DNA of 64,000 nt, taken from contig NZ_CP054151.1 of assembly GCF_021310995.1 (NCBI RefSeq), forward strand, positions 1,493,723-1,557,722, given 5' to 3'. Positions 1 to 9,794 of the stretch are shown here, in pieces. The DNA is from Agrobacterium vaccinii. Lineage in GTDB: Bacteria; Pseudomonadota; Alphaproteobacteria; Rhizobiales; Rhizobiaceae. Position 1 is the stretch's first letter. The number at the start of each line of letters is the position of its first letter. A model generated the notes under the pieces. The model was not told the origin of the DNA, did not search any database, and was given only the letters and a program-made list of their open reading frames with translations. A program made the position numbers and the translations under genes.

Positions 1-1
1 G

Positions 2-805
2 CTGCGCGACGAGCTAGTCGACAGAACCAAGAACGGCGAACGTAACGTGCTGGCGCTGATGGAGCAGGGCATCGTCGAAGCCTGCGCTCTCGTGGCGCGC
101 GTTCAGGAAAGCAGCGCCGACGCCGACGAGGTGGTGCAGTCTGTCACCAGTAGCGCGCAGGAACTGTCGCGCGGTATCGAGATTCTGCGTTCCATCAAGA
201 TCGACATTCACTACATGGCGCTCAACTCGAATCTTCGCTGCTCTAAGCTGGGCGACGCTGGTCGCTCCGTGAACGTGGTCAGCGGTGAAATGCGGGTATT
301 CGCAGGCAAGCTTGAAACGCCAGCCGATGCCATCGTCGAAGAATTGCACCGCGTTGAAACCACCACACAGCAACTGGCTAAGGAAGGGCGTGGACTGTCC
401 GCCGATCTCGCCGCGCCGCTTAACGAAGCGCTGGAATCGGTTCGCCACGCCAAAACCCAGATGGAAACGGGCATCGAAGCGCTGGCCGAGGAAGGGCAGG
501 CGGTGTTCAGCCGTATCAGCGCCGCCGTCGTCACGCTGGATTTCCAAAGCGAGCTGGGCAACACATTCAACGAATGCTGCCAGATCGCTGCCCAGCTTTC
601 ACAGGGCTTCAACGCCGACGTTTCAGGTTTCAGCGAAAAGATCGAACCCTTCAGCCTGCGCGTCTACAAGCTGTACACCATGGCGCAGGAACGCGACATT
701 CACCTGCGCTTCCTGCCTGCAAATGCTGCAACATCGTCAGCCGCGCCAGCCAGCCAGCCATCCGCAGCAGATGACGACGATCTCTTCGCCGACGCTCTTT
801 TCTAG
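2..805 (+). CDS. Methyl-accepting chemotaxis-type signalling protein, 5' end missing
   Basis: The reading frame is open from the first bases of the window, so the N-terminus lies upstream and only about 267 codons are visible. The visible part is rich in Ala/Glu/Gln helices with coiled-coil character. Around residues 60-100 it has the pattern 'MALNSNLR...GDAGRSVNVVSGEMR', which resembles the hairpin tip of chemoreceptor cytoplasmic domains (family consensus: ALNA..EAARAGE.GRGFAVVA.E.R). The Ala/Pro-rich tail ends in an acidic DDDDLFADALF segment. It probably signals to a CheA/CheW-type complex or is a soluble receptor-like protein. The ligand-binding part cannot be seen, so its input is unknown. 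Confidence 0.6.
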   Translation: MRDELVDRTKNGERNVLALMEQGIVEACALVARVQESSADADEVVQSVTSSAQELSRGIEILRSIKIDIHYMALNSNLRCSKLGDAGRSVNVVSGEMRVFAGKLETPADAIVEELHRVETTTQQLAKEGRGLSADLAAPLNEALESVRHAKTQMETGIEALAEEGQAVFSRISAAVVTLDFQSELGNTFNECCQIAAQLSQGFNADVSGFSEKIEPFSLRVYKLYTMAQERDIHLRFLPANAATSSAAPASQPSAADDDDLFADALF

Positions 806-912
806 AAAGCGTAGCGCGTCAGCTTTCCATTCTTTGTCATGAAAAGCGGGAACGAAACGCCCGCATTTCTGTTTCCTCCCCGCAGTTCAGTAAAACAACG
901 GAGGAAACAGAA

Positions 913-1146
913 ATGATTTCTGAAGATAAAATCCGCGAGCATATGGAAGTTCTTTCCGCAGATGGCAGCCACGTCGGCACCGTCGATCACATGGAAGGCA
1001 CAAGCCGCATCAAACTGACCAGAACCGACTCGCAGGATGGCAAGCACCATCTCATCCCGCTGGATTGGGTCGATCACGTAGACGCCCACGTGCATCTCAG
1101 CAAGTCTGCATCGGATGTCCGCAGCGGCTGGGAAACGATGAACTGA
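913..1146 (+). CDS. Small DUF2171 family protein
   Basis: This is a 77-residue soluble protein starting at ATG 913 behind a strong Shine-Dalgarno sequence (GGAGGAAAC, ending about 6 bases upstream). The pattern 'V.S.DG..VGTVDH.EG...IKLTR' followed by 'HH.IPLDWV..VD..VHL' is typical of DUF2171, a PRC-barrel-like fold that is common in alphaproteobacteria. The function of the family is not established. A strong hairpin terminator follows directly, so it is probably a single-gene transcript. Confidence 0.75.
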   Translation: MISEDKIREHMEVLSADGSHVGTVDHMEGTSRIKLTRTDSQDGKHHLIPLDWVDHVDAHVHLSKSASDVRSGWETMN

Positions 1147-1170
1147 TCTCTTTATGAGATGAATATCTGA

Positions 1171-1192
1171 AATGCGGCCCTCTGGCCGCATT
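1171..1192. terminator. Hairpin terminator between convergent genes
   Basis: The inverted repeat AATGCGGCC-CTCT-GGCCGCATT is followed by TTCTATTT on the plus strand. It lies between the convergent DUF2171 gene (ends 1146) and thiolase gene (ends 1222), and could serve both. Confidence 0.85.
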
Positions 1193-1221
1193 TTCTATTT
1201 CTGGAACGCGCCGTGCTCGCC

Positions 1222-2391
1222 CTATTTCATTCGTTCCATGATCGACACATAGTTCGCCACAGCCGTTCCGCCCATGTTGAAAACGCCCGCGAGGCTGGCG
1301 TCTGGCACCTGCATCCCTTGCGCCTCTCCCACTAACTGCATGGCGGCCATGATGTGCATCGAAACGCCGGTCGCGCCGATCGGATGCCCTTTGGACTTGA
1401 GGCCGCCGGATGGGTTGATCGGCAGGCGCCCGTCCTTGCGCGTCGTTCCATCTCGCACCACCCGGTAACCCTCGCCGGGTGCCGCCAGCCCCATGGCCTC
1501 GTATTCTATCAGCTCGGCAATGGTGAAGCAGTCGTGGGTTTCCACCAGCGACAAATCGAAGAGATTGATCCCTGCGCTATCCAGCGACTTCGACCACGCC
1601 CGCCGTGCACCCTCGAATGCAAGCGGATCGCGGCGGCTGAGGGCGATGATGTCGTTGACCTGCGTTCGCGAACGAAAACCGATGGCACGCTGCAGACTTG
1701 CCGCTGTTTCCTCATCTGCCACCACAATGGCGGCTGCACCATCTGAAATCAGCGAGCAGTCCGTTCTGCGCAGTGGCGCTGCCACATAAGGGTTCTTTTC
1801 CGAAACCGTGTTGCAGAACTCGAAGCCGAAATCCTTGCGCATGTGAGCGTAAGGATTGGCCGCGCCGTTGGCGTGGTTCTTTGCTGCAATCATCGCCAGT
1901 TCTTCGGAGCGGTCGCCGTAACGCTGAAAGTAGATCTGGGCGATGCGCCCGAACTGTCCCGCGAAACCGCCGTCTATGTCGGCTTCCTCGGCGCGGTAGC
2001 AGGCGGACAGAAGTATATCTCCGACGTCCGCTGTCGGCAGAGCGGTCATCTTCTCGGCACCCACCACAAGGGCGATGCGCCCGCGACCGGCTTCGATGAA
2101 ATCCATTGCGCTGTAGAGCGCTGCTGTGCCGGTGGCGCAGGCATTTTCGAAGCGCACAGCAGGTGTGTGCGTCAGCCGTTCATCTGCCATGGCCACAAGT
2201 GCTGCCTGAAAGTCCTGCTTGGAAAAGCCATTGTTCATCACGCCGACAAAGATGCCGTCGATATCTGCGGCGTCGATACCGGCATGTTCCATGGCCGGGG
2301 CAAGAACGGAGGCCATGAGTTGCTCGGTGTTTTCGAGCGGCGATTTGCCGAACTGTCCGTGCGCCCAGCCCACGATTTGCGCTTTACCCAT
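1222..2391 (-). CDS. Thiolase family protein (acetyl-CoA acetyltransferase, SCP-x type)
   Basis: The protein has 389 residues, reading from ATG 2391, which has a GGAGGAA ribosome site upstream. A longer open frame to 2496 would run into the ABC-F gene and has no ribosome site. Thiolase marks are the N-terminal nucleophile region 'ENACATGTAA' and the C-terminal 'GHPIGATG' loop that carries the catalytic His. The usual C-terminal CxG motif is replaced by 'NMGGTAVANY', as in the SCP-2/SCP-x thiolase-like subgroup. It is expected to cleave or condense acyl-CoA thioesters. The substrate cannot be told, and no beta-oxidation partners lie beside it. It is separated by about 40 bp from the upstream ABC-F gene on the same strand. 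Confidence 0.85.
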   Translation of the reverse strand: MGKAQIVGWAHGQFGKSPLENTEQLMASVLAPAMEHAGIDAADIDGIFVGVMNNGFSKQDFQAALVAMADERLTHTPAVRFENACATGTAALYSAMDFIEAGRGRIALVVGAEKMTALPTADVGDILLSACYRAEEADIDGGFAGQFGRIAQIYFQRYGDRSEELAMIAAKNHANGAANPYAHMRKDFGFEFCNTVSEKNPYVAAPLRRTDCSLISDGAAAIVVADEETAASLQRAIGFRSRTQVNDIIALSRRDPLAFEGARRAWSKSLDSAGINLFDLSLVETHDCFTIAELIEYEAMGLAAPGEGYRVVRDGTTRKDGRLPINPSGGLKSKGHPIGATGVSMHIMAAMQLVGEAQGMQVPDASLAGVFNMGGTAVANYVSIMERMK

Positions 2392-2431
2392 CCTCGGTTC
2401 CTCCCGAACCTCAGTGTGCCCTATGCAAAAC

Positions 2432-4054
2432 CTATGATAGCAGCCCCGGAGCCTCCGCGCCTGTTCTTTCGACATACTCCGTATAGCCGCCACCATATTG
2501 GTGGATGCCGTCAGGTGTCAGTTCCAGCACGCGGTTGGACAATGCGCCGAGGAAGTGACGATCATGCGAAACGAACAGCATGGTGCCTTCATATTCACCC
2601 AGCGCCTTGATCAGCATTTCCTTGGTGTCGAGATCAAGGTGGTTGGTCGGTTCGTCCAGAACGAGGAAGTTTGGCGGGTCGAACAGCATGGCGGCCATGA
2701 CCAGACGCGCCTTTTCACCACCCGAGAGAACGCGGCACTTCTTTTCGACATCGTCACCCGAAAAGCCGAAGCAGCCGGATAGCGCGCGGAGCGGCGCCTG
2801 TCCTGCCTTGGGAAAGCGCTGCTCCAGCCATTGCAGCACGGTGCTGTCACCGTCCAGCAAGTCCATGGAATGCTGCGCGAAATAGCCGAGCTTGACGCTG
2901 GCCCCCACCGTGACGGTGCCGTTATCAGGCTTTGCCGTGCCTGCGATGAGTTTGAGCAGCGTGGATTTACCGGCGCCGTTCACACCCATGATGCACCAGC
3001 GCTCCTTGCGGCGGATCATGAAATCGAGGCCTTCATAGATGCGACGCGAACCGTAAGTCTTGTGAACCTGTTTCAGCGAAACGACATCTTCGCCGGAGCG
3101 TGGCGCAGGCAGAAAGTCGAATGCAACGCTCTGCCTGCGCTTTGGCGGCTCGACGCGGTCGATCTTTTCCAGTTTCTTGACGCGGCTCTGGACCTGGGAT
3201 GCATGGGACGCGCGCGCCTTGAACCGCTCGATGAACTTGATTTCCTTGGCCAGCATCGCCTGCTGACGTTCGAACTGCGCCTGCTGCTGCTTTTCGTTCT
3301 GCGCGCGCTGCTGCTCGTAGAAACCATAGTCGCCGGAATAGCTGGTCAGCGAGCCGGCATCGATCTCGATGATTTTATTGACGATGCGGTTCATGAACTC
3401 GCGGTCGTGCGAGGTCATCAAAAGCGCGCCGTCATAGGTCTTCAGGAAGTTTTCGAGCCATATGAGGCTCTCGATATCCAAGTGGTTGCTCGGCTCATCG
3501 AGCAGCATCACATCTGGCCTCATCAACAGAATGCGGGCCAGCGCCACGCGCATCTTCCAGCCGCCCGAGAGCTTGCCGACATCGCCGTCCATCATTTCCT
3601 GGCTGAAGCTCAAACCGGCCAGAACCTCGCGGGCGCGGCCTTCCAGAGAGTATCCGTCCAGCTCTTCGTAGCGGGCCTGCACTTCGCCATAACGCTCGAT
3701 GATCTCATCCATCTGGTCGAACTGATCGGGATCGACCATCCGTGCCTCGAGTTCACGCAGTTCGGTCGCAACGGCGCTGACGGGGCCTGCACCTTCCATG
3801 GCTTCGGCCACCGCGCTGCGGCCCGTCATTTCGCCGACATCCTGATTGAAGTAGCCGATGGTGACGTGCTTGTCGGAAGCGACCTGACCCTCATCAGGCT
3901 GTTCCTGCCCGGTGATCATGCGAAACAGCGTGGTCTTGCCCGCACCGTTTGGGCCGACCAAGCCGACCTTTTCTCCGCGATTAAGCGCAGCCGAGGCCTC
4001 GATAAAGAGGATGCGATGGCTGGCGGATTTGCTGATGTTTTCGATGCGGATCAT
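2432..4054 (-). CDS. ABC-F family ATPase (YbiT-like)
   Basis: This 540-residue protein has two ATP-binding cassettes and no membrane segments, the layout of the ABC-F group that acts on ribosomes. The first cassette has Walker A 'GPNGAGKTT', signature 'LSGGWKMR' and Walker B 'VMLLDEPSNHLD'. The second has 'GVNGAGKST', 'LSGGEKAR' and 'FLVLDEPTNHLD'. They are joined by a charged linker rich in Gln, Lys and Arg (about residues 245-310). The length and linker fit the YbiT branch, thought to modulate translation under stress. The start is ATG 4054. It is divergent from iolR across about 150 bp. Confidence 0.88.
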   Translation of the reverse strand: MIRIENISKSASHRILFIEASAALNRGEKVGLVGPNGAGKTTLFRMITGQEQPDEGQVASDKHVTIGYFNQDVGEMTGRSAVAEAMEGAGPVSAVATELRELEARMVDPDQFDQMDEIIERYGEVQARYEELDGYSLEGRAREVLAGLSFSQEMMDGDVGKLSGGWKMRVALARILLMRPDVMLLDEPSNHLDIESLIWLENFLKTYDGALLMTSHDREFMNRIVNKIIEIDAGSLTSYSGDYGFYEQQRAQNEKQQQAQFERQQAMLAKEIKFIERFKARASHASQVQSRVKKLEKIDRVEPPKRRQSVAFDFLPAPRSGEDVVSLKQVHKTYGSRRIYEGLDFMIRRKERWCIMGVNGAGKSTLLKLIAGTAKPDNGTVTVGASVKLGYFAQHSMDLLDGDSTVLQWLEQRFPKAGQAPLRALSGCFGFSGDDVEKKCRVLSGGEKARLVMAAMLFDPPNFLVLDEPTNHLDLDTKEMLIKALGEYEGTMLFVSHDRHFLGALSNRVLELTPDGIHQYGGGYTEYVERTGAEAPGLLS

Positions 4055-4153
4055 AGAGGCGTAACCGATAAGCTGGGAGTTTGGCGTCCCTATGCCATGT
4101 CAGGCCTTCACTGTCATCAGATGAATCGCCGTGGAATACTTGTGAAATTTTTT

Positions 4154-4167
4154 GGAATGGATATTCC
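4154..4167. promoter_or_regulatory. IolR operator-like palindrome upstream of iolR
   Basis: The sequence GGAATGGATATTCC fits GGAA-N6-TTCC exactly. This is the motif I recall for the RpiR-type repressor IolR of rhizobia. It ends about 35 bp before the iolR start codon, a position suited to autoregulation. Confidence 0.6.
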
Positions 4168-4202
4168 ATATTGCAAGTGGGATGAAAAACAAGGGAGATG
4201 TC

Positions 4203-5018
4203 ATGATCGCAAACGCGGCCCCAGCAACGGTGGAAGCCTTTCAGGAGCGGTTGCTGGAAGTGACTGACAGCCTGCCGAAACGCCTGCGCCAATGCGCTGA
4301 CTACATCGCTTCCAATGCGGACCGTATCGCAGTCTCGACGGTGGCAGAGCTGGCGGAAGTCGCTGGTGTCCAGCCATCCGCCGTTATGCGGTTTAGCCAG
4401 ATCATGGGTTTCTCCGGCTATTCGCAGATGCAGAAGCTGTTTCGCGAGCATTACACCGGCGGCTGGCCGGATTACACCACGCGGTTAAGCAACCTGCGCA
4501 ACAATGGCGAAGACGGCGGTGCACTGCTGCTGGCCGAATTCGTGGATGCGGGCCGCGCCTCGCTGGAAAGTGTGTTGAACACCGTCGATCCGCAGGAGTT
4601 CGAAACCGCGATCGAGGTCCTTACTAAAGCCGCGACTATTCACATCATCGGTTTCCGCCGTTCATTCGCAGTCGCTAGTTATCTGGCCTATGCCTTTGAA
4701 AAAATGGGCGTTCCCGCCATGCTGCATGCCTCGGTCGGACAATTGCACAATGAAAGCGCGATCCGCACCGGCGATGTCGTGCTTGCCATAACCTTTTCCC
4801 CCTACTCGGCGGAGACGATGGACCTCGTCTCCTCCAGCCTTTCACGACGCATCCCGGTCGTCGCGTTGACGGACACGGCAGTCAGCCCGATGCGAAAGCT
4901 TGGAGCGACGATTCTGGCCGTTTCGGAAGTCGATTTCGGCGCGTTTCGCTCGCTTTCGGCCACTTTGTGTGTTGCAATCGCACTGGCTGTCGGTGTCGGA
5001 ACGCACCGCCAAAATTGA
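4203..5018 (+). CDS. iolR: RpiR-family transcriptional repressor of inositol catabolism
   Basis: The protein has 271 residues. ATG 4203 is preferred over the upstream in-frame ATG at 4152 because AAGGGAGA lies just before it and the upstream start would place the operator inside the gene. An N-terminal HTH_6 domain ('STVAELAEVAGVQPSAVMRFSQIMGF') binds DNA. A C-terminal SIS domain (about residues 110-265, 'IHIIGFRRSF...GDVVLAITFSPYSAETMD') would bind a sugar phosphate from inositol breakdown. It lies directly before iolC in the same direction and carries GGAA-N6-TTCC sites in both flanks, consistent with repression of itself and of iolCDEB. Confidence 0.9.
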   Translation: MIANAAPATVEAFQERLLEVTDSLPKRLRQCADYIASNADRIAVSTVAELAEVAGVQPSAVMRFSQIMGFSGYSQMQKLFREHYTGGWPDYTTRLSNLRNNGEDGGALLLAEFVDAGRASLESVLNTVDPQEFETAIEVLTKAATIHIIGFRRSFAVASYLAYAFEKMGVPAMLHASVGQLHNESAIRTGDVVLAITFSPYSAETMDLVSSSLSRRIPVVALTDTAVSPMRKLGATILAVSEVDFGAFRSLSATLCVAIALAVGVGTHRQN

Positions 5019-5044
5019 ATATTTATGTTGAAAATGGAGAAAAT

Positions 5045-5098
5045 GGAATTTATAGTCCAAAAATAACCTGAAATGGAATGATAGTGGAGTGTCATTCC
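5045..5098. promoter_or_regulatory. iolC promoter region with IolR-type half-sites
   Basis: The 117-bp gap between iolR and iolC holds GGAATTTATAGTCC (5045-5058, one mismatch to GGAA-N6-TTCC) and an inverted pair GGAATGA / TCATTCC (5075-5081 and 5092-5098, 10 bases apart). The repeated GGAAT/ATTCC half-sites fit multiple contacts by one dimeric repressor. Confidence 0.5.
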
Positions 5099-5135
5099 AG
5101 AGGCGGGATTCGCGTGACAGCGAGGGAGGACGGTC

Positions 5136-7058
5136 GTGAAAAAGCTCGATCTCATTACCATTGGCCGTTCGTCGGTTGATCTTTATGGCGCGCAGGTTGG
5201 CGGTCGGCTGGAGGATATGTCATCCTTCAACAAATACATTGGCGGTTCGCCCACCAATATCGCCGCCGGTGGCGCGCGGCTGGGCCTGAAGACCGCCGTC
5301 ATCACCCGCGTGGGTGACGAGCATATGGGCCGGTTCATCCGCGAACAGCTAATCCGCGAAGGCGTCGATATCAGAGGCGTGAAGACCGACCCGGAGCGCC
5401 TGACGGCGCTGGTGCTGCTCGGCATTCGCGACCAGTCGCAATTTCCGCTGATCTTCTACCGCGAAAACTGCGCCGATATGGCGCTGTGCGAAGACGATAT
5501 CGATCCCGCCTTCATTGCCGATGCCGGATGCGTCTGCGCCACCGGCACCCATCTGTCCAACCCCAAGACGGAAGCCGCCGTTTTGAAGGCGTTGAACCTC
5601 GCGCGGGAAAACGGTGCAAAGACAGCGCTCGACATCGACTACCGTCCAAACCTCTGGGGCGTCGCAGGCCATGGCGATGGCGAAAGCCGTTTCGTGGAAT
5701 CCGAAAAAGTCACGGCCAAGCTACAATCGACCCTGCATCTGTTCGACCTCATCGTCGGAACGGAAGAGGAGTTCCACATTGCCGGTGGTTCCACCGATAC
5801 GCTGGAAGCGCTGAGGGCCGTCCGCAAGGTTTCGCAAGCGACCTTGGTCTGCAAGCGCGGCCCCATGGGCGCATCCGTTTTTCCGGGCGATATTCCCGCC
5901 AGTCTCGATGACGGCGAATCCGGCGAGGGTTTCCCCATCGAGGTTTTCAACGTATTGGGTGCAGGCGACGGCTTCATGGCTGGCCTGTTCCGCGGTTGGC
6001 TGCGTGGCGAGGACTGGCCGACAACGCTGAAATACGCCAATGCCTGCGGCGCCTTCGCCGTCTCCCGCCACGGCTGCACGCCCGCTTACCCAAGCTGGGA
6101 AGAGCTGCAATATTTCTTCCGTGCCGGGATCAAGAACAAGGCGCTGCGCAAGGACGAGGCGCTGGAGCAGGTGCATTGGGCCACCAACCGCAAGGGTGAC
6201 TGGAACACCATGCGCGTCTTCGCCTTTGATCACCGCATGCAATTGGAAGCGATGGCGGATGAGGCCGGTGTCGATCATGGCAAGATTGGCGACTTCAAGA
6301 CACTTTGCCTGAAGGCAGCCCTTCAGGTGTCCGGCGGCGAAGCCGGATACGGCATTCTCTGCGACAGCCGCTTGGGCCGCGACGCGCTTTATGAGGCGAG
6401 CGGCACCAATCTCTGGATTGGCCGCCCGGTGGAATGGCCTGGCTCTCGTCCGCTAACGCTGGAGCCCGAACTCGGCCTCGATTTCGGCGGCCTGAATGAA
6501 TGGCCTGCCAACAATGTCGTCAAAGTCCTGTGTTTCTATCACCCGGATGATGCCGAGGATTTGCGCAGGCAACAGGAAGACACGGTGCTTCGCCTCTTCC
6601 AAGCCGCGCGTCGCAACCGGCTGGAACTGTTGCTGGAAGTGATCCCATCCAAGGTCGGTGCCGTGGATGACACGACAACGGCCAAGATTATCGACCGTTT
6701 CTATAAGATCGGCGTCTACCCCGACTGGTGGAAGCTGGAGCCGATGAAAAGCAAGGCGGCGTGGAAGAACGCGACCGACGCGGTGCAGCGCAACGACGCC
6801 TATGTGCGCGGCATCGTGGTGCTGGGTCTGGATGCGCCACAGGCGGAGCTGGAGGAGAGCTTCCGTCTGGCGGCAGGTTTCAATCTCGTCAAAGGCTTTG
6901 CCGTGGGCCGCACGATTTTTGCGGATGCTGGCCGGGCATGGCTTTCCGGCAAGATGAGTGACGAGGAGGCCGTCGCTCAAATGGCGGATCGCTACAGCGC
7001 GCTCTGCCGCATCTGGGATGAGGCGCGGGCCGCAGGAAACAAGGGAGAGGCAGCGTGA
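5136..7058 (+). CDS. iolC: Bifunctional 5-dehydro-2-deoxygluconokinase / DUF2090 aldolase-like protein
   Basis: The protein has 640 residues from GTG 5136, preceded by GAGGGAGGA. The first half (about 1-325) is a PfkB/ribokinase-type kinase. It has the N-terminal 'GGSPTNIAAGGARLG' and the C-terminal 'GAGDGF' loop containing the catalytic Asp. It phosphorylates 5-dehydro-2-deoxygluconate in the myo-inositol pathway. The second half (about 335-640) is a DUF2090 domain, which in proteobacterial IolC fusions is annotated as the following aldolase step (to dihydroxyacetone phosphate and malonate semialdehyde). No separate iolJ is seen in this window, consistent with the fusion covering that step. 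The stop codon overlaps the iolD start. Confidence 0.93.
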   Translation: MKKLDLITIGRSSVDLYGAQVGGRLEDMSSFNKYIGGSPTNIAAGGARLGLKTAVITRVGDEHMGRFIREQLIREGVDIRGVKTDPERLTALVLLGIRDQSQFPLIFYRENCADMALCEDDIDPAFIADAGCVCATGTHLSNPKTEAAVLKALNLARENGAKTALDIDYRPNLWGVAGHGDGESRFVESEKVTAKLQSTLHLFDLIVGTEEEFHIAGGSTDTLEALRAVRKVSQATLVCKRGPMGASVFPGDIPASLDDGESGEGFPIEVFNVLGAGDGFMAGLFRGWLRGEDWPTTLKYANACGAFAVSRHGCTPAYPSWEELQYFFRAGIKNKALRKDEALEQVHWATNRKGDWNTMRVFAFDHRMQLEAMADEAGVDHGKIGDFKTLCLKAALQVSGGEAGYGILCDSRLGRDALYEASGTNLWIGRPVEWPGSRPLTLEPELGLDFGGLNEWPANNVVKVLCFYHPDDAEDLRRQQEDTVLRLFQAARRNRLELLLEVIPSKVGAVDDTTTAKIIDRFYKIGVYPDWWKLEPMKSKAAWKNATDAVQRNDAYVRGIVVLGLDAPQAELEESFRLAAGFNLVKGFAVGRTIFADAGRAWLSGKMSDEEAVAQMADRYSALCRIWDEARAAGNKGEAA

Positions 7059-8878
7059 CGACATTACGTTTGACGGCAGCGCAGGCAATGGTGCGCTATC
7101 TGGCCGCGCAATTGAACGAGGATGGCGACACCTATATCGCCGGTGTCTGGGCCATCTTCGGCCACGGCAATGTCGCCGGTATCGGTGAGGCGCTCTATGG
7201 CATTCGCGATGAGTTGAAGACCTATCGTGGCCAGAACGAGCAATCCATGGCCCATGCCGCCATCGCCTACGCAAAACAACTCGGCCGACGCCGCGCCATG
7301 GCGGTTACATCCTCCATCGGCCCCGGCGCGACGAATATGGTCACGGCTGCCGCACTGGCCCATGTCAACCGTCTGCCTGTCCTGCTCATCCCCGGCGATG
7401 TCTTCGCCAATCGTGGCCCCGACCCCGTTTTGCAGCAGATCGAGGATTTCGGTGACGGCACCGTCTCGGCCAATGATTGCTTCAAACCCGTCAGCCGTTA
7501 TTTCGACCGTATCACGCGCCCGGAACAGCTTCTGACTGCCTTGCCACGCGCCATGCGCACCATGACCGACCCCGCCGATTGCGGCCCCGTCACGCTGGCT
7601 TTCTGTCAGGATGTGCAGGCGGAAGCTTACGATTATCCGGCCAGTTTTTTCGAGAAAAAAGTCTGGCGTCAGCGCCGTCCTGAACCCGATGTCGCGGAAT
7701 TCGAGGAAGCCGTTGCCGCGCTGAAGGCTGCGAAGACCCCGGTTATCGTTGCCGGTGGTGGCGTTCACTTTTCCGGCGCGACTGACACGTTGAAAAACTT
7801 CGCAGAGCGACACTCCATTCCCGTCATCGAAACGCAGGCCGGTAAATCCGCCCTTGCCTGGGACCACGATCTGAACTTCGGCCCCGTGGGCGTGACGGGT
7901 GCAGACAGTGCCAATGCGATTGCCGAAAAGGCCGATCTCGTCTTCGGCATCGGCACCCGCTTTCAGGATTTCACCACCGGCTCCTGGGCGCTGTTCAAGA
8001 ACCCGGATCGCAAGCTGCTGGCGCTCAACGTCCAGCCCTATGACAGCGCCAAGCACAATGCCATCAGCCTGACGGCGGATGCCAAAGTCGGATTGGAAAA
8101 GCTTTCAAATGCCTTGGAAGGCCACCGTTTTACGGCACCTGACATCGCCCTGAAACAGCGATGGTTTGCCAAGGCCGATGCCGTAACGGCAGCACCTGTC
8201 GAAGCCAACAGCCTGCCCACCGACATGCAGGTCATCGGCGCGGTACAACGCGCATCGCGTGACAACACCGTCGTCATGTGCGCGGCAGGCACAATGCCGG
8301 GCGAGTTGCACCAGCTGTGGAAGGCCAAGCTGCCGTTGTCCTACCACATGGAATACGGCTTCTCCTGCATGGGTTACGAGATTGCCGGTGGCCTCGGCAT
8401 CAAGATGGCGCAGCCGCATCGTGACGTGATCGTCATGGTGGGGGATGGCTCCTACATGATGATGAATTCGGAACTTGCCACCGCCGTTGCCATGGGCGTG
8501 AAGATCACCCTCGTCATCACCGATAACAGGGGTTACGGCTGCATCAACCGGCTGCAAATGGGCACCGGCGGGGCGGAGTTCAACAATCTCTACGCCCACA
8601 CCAACCATACCAACCCAATCGCCATCGATTTCACCGCCCACGCCGCCAGCATGGGTGCGGATGCCCACAAGGTGTCCTCGATTGCGGAGTTGGAAACAGC
8701 ACTGAATGCGGCGCGTGAGGCGACGGTAACGACCGTCATCGCCATCGATACCGACCCCTATCCCACACCGGATGCCGGTGGTTACTGGTGGGATGTGGCG
8801 GTGCCGGAGGTGTCTGAGCGCACGGAAGTCAACAATGCACGCGCTGCTTACGAAGCCGCGTTGAAGGAAAGACAGTAA
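7055..8878 (+). CDS. iolD: 3D-(3,5/4)-trihydroxycyclohexane-1,2-dione acylhydrolase (IolD)
   Basis: The protein has 607 residues from GTG 7055. The start overlaps the iolC stop by 4 bases (GTGA), implying translational coupling, with GGGAGAGG upstream. It is a thiamine-diphosphate enzyme of the acetolactate synthase fold. The N-terminal PYR domain carries the cofactor-activating Glu in '[12 protein letters not shown]' (E62), and the C-terminal domain has the diphosphate/Mg motif starting 'GDGSYMMMN'. It hydrolyses the C-C bond of the ring dione to 5-deoxy-glucuronate. Third gene of the iol operon. Confidence 0.94.
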   Translation: MTTLRLTAAQAMVRYLAAQLNEDGDTYIAGVWAIFGHGNVAGIGEALYGIRDELKTYRGQNEQSMAHAAIAYAKQLGRRRAMAVTSSIGPGATNMVTAAALAHVNRLPVLLIPGDVFANRGPDPVLQQIEDFGDGTVSANDCFKPVSRYFDRITRPEQLLTALPRAMRTMTDPADCGPVTLAFCQDVQAEAYDYPASFFEKKVWRQRRPEPDVAEFEEAVAALKAAKTPVIVAGGGVHFSGATDTLKNFAERHSIPVIETQAGKSALAWDHDLNFGPVGVTGADSANAIAEKADLVFGIGTRFQDFTTGSWALFKNPDRKLLALNVQPYDSAKHNAISLTADAKVGLEKLSNALEGHRFTAPDIALKQRWFAKADAVTAAPVEANSLPTDMQVIGAVQRASRDNTVVMCAAGTMPGELHQLWKAKLPLSYHMEYGFSCMGYEIAGGLGIKMAQPHRDVIVMVGDGSYMMMNSELATAVAMGVKITLVITDNRGYGCINRLQMGTGGAEFNNLYAHTNHTNPIAIDFTAHAASMGADAHKVSSIAELETALNAAREATVTTVIAIDTDPYPTPDAGGYWWDVAVPEVSERTEVNNARAAYEAALKERQ

Positions 8879-8879
8879 G

Positions 8880-9779
8880 ATGATCCTTTACGGCACCAAC
8901 CCCATTGCCTGGAGCAATGACGATGACCGCACGCTGGGCGCCCATATCAGCCTCGATCAATGTTTGGACGAGACATCCAAGATCGGTTTCGATGGCATCG
9001 AGAAAGGCCACAAGTTCCCGCAGCAGCCGGACGCGCTGAAAGCGGTGCTGGCGCCGCGCAATCTGCGCTATGTTTCAGGCTGGCATTCGCTGAACCTTTT
9101 GACGCATTCCATAGAAGACGAGAAGGCAGCCATGCAGCCTGCGCTCGATCTCCTGAAAGCCATGGGCTCGAAAGTCATCATTGTCTGCGAAACGTCCAAT
9201 GCCATTCACGGCGATGAAGGTAAGCCGGTCAACGACCGTCCAAAGCTTGCCGATAGCGATTGGGCGGCGTTCGGCGCTGGCGTCGAGGCGCTGGCGGCAT
9301 GCGCTGCCGAGCAGGGCGTTGCGCTCGTCTACCATCACCACATGGGCACCATCATCGAAAGCGAAGACGAAATCGACCGCCTAATGGAAGCCACCGGCCC
9401 GCACGCCAAGCTGCTGCTGGACACCGGTCACACGCTGTTCGGCGGTGGGGATCCCGCACGTCTCGCCCGCAAGCATATGGCCCGCGTCGGCCACATCCAC
9501 GCGAAGAACGTCCGGCCTGAGATTGCCAGCCAAGTGCGCAACGAAAATCTATCCTTCCTCGAAGGCGTACGCCGTGGCGTGTTCACCGTTCCCGGTGATA
9601 CGGATGGCGGCGTCGATTTCCCATCCGTGCTGAAAATTGCCGCCGAACATGGCTATAGCGGCTGGTTGGTGATCGAAGCAGAGCAGGACCCTGACGTTCG
9701 CAATCCCTTCGAATATCAAAGCCTCGGGCTTAAATCGCTTCGGGCATATGCCAGAGAAGCCGGGCTTGATAAAGCCTGA
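8880..9779 (+). CDS. iolE: Myo-inosose-2 dehydratase
   Basis: The protein has 299 residues and starts one base after the iolD stop. It belongs to the xylose-isomerase-like TIM-barrel family (AP endonuclease 2 fold). The metal-site regions are visible in '[11 protein letters not shown]', '[18 protein letters not shown]' and 'HIHAKNVR'. It dehydrates scyllo-inosose to the trihydroxycyclohexanedione used by IolD. Start '[15 protein letters not shown]' is usual for the family. The spacing indicates cotranscription with iolC-iolD-iolB. Confidence 0.93.
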   Translation: MILYGTNPIAWSNDDDRTLGAHISLDQCLDETSKIGFDGIEKGHKFPQQPDALKAVLAPRNLRYVSGWHSLNLLTHSIEDEKAAMQPALDLLKAMGSKVIIVCETSNAIHGDEGKPVNDRPKLADSDWAAFGAGVEALAACAAEQGVALVYHHHMGTIIESEDEIDRLMEATGPHAKLLLDTGHTLFGGGDPARLARKHMARVGHIHAKNVRPEIASQVRNENLSFLEGVRRGVFTVPGDTDGGVDFPSVLKIAAEHGYSGWLVIEAEQDPDVRNPFEYQSLGLKSLRAYAREAGLDKA

Positions 9780-9794
9780 ATGAGGAGATGAGTG

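Noticed and set aside
2831..4267. 478-codon open frame on the plus strand
   Set aside because: It is the antisense shadow of the ABC-F ATPase, with no ribosome site and no family signature.
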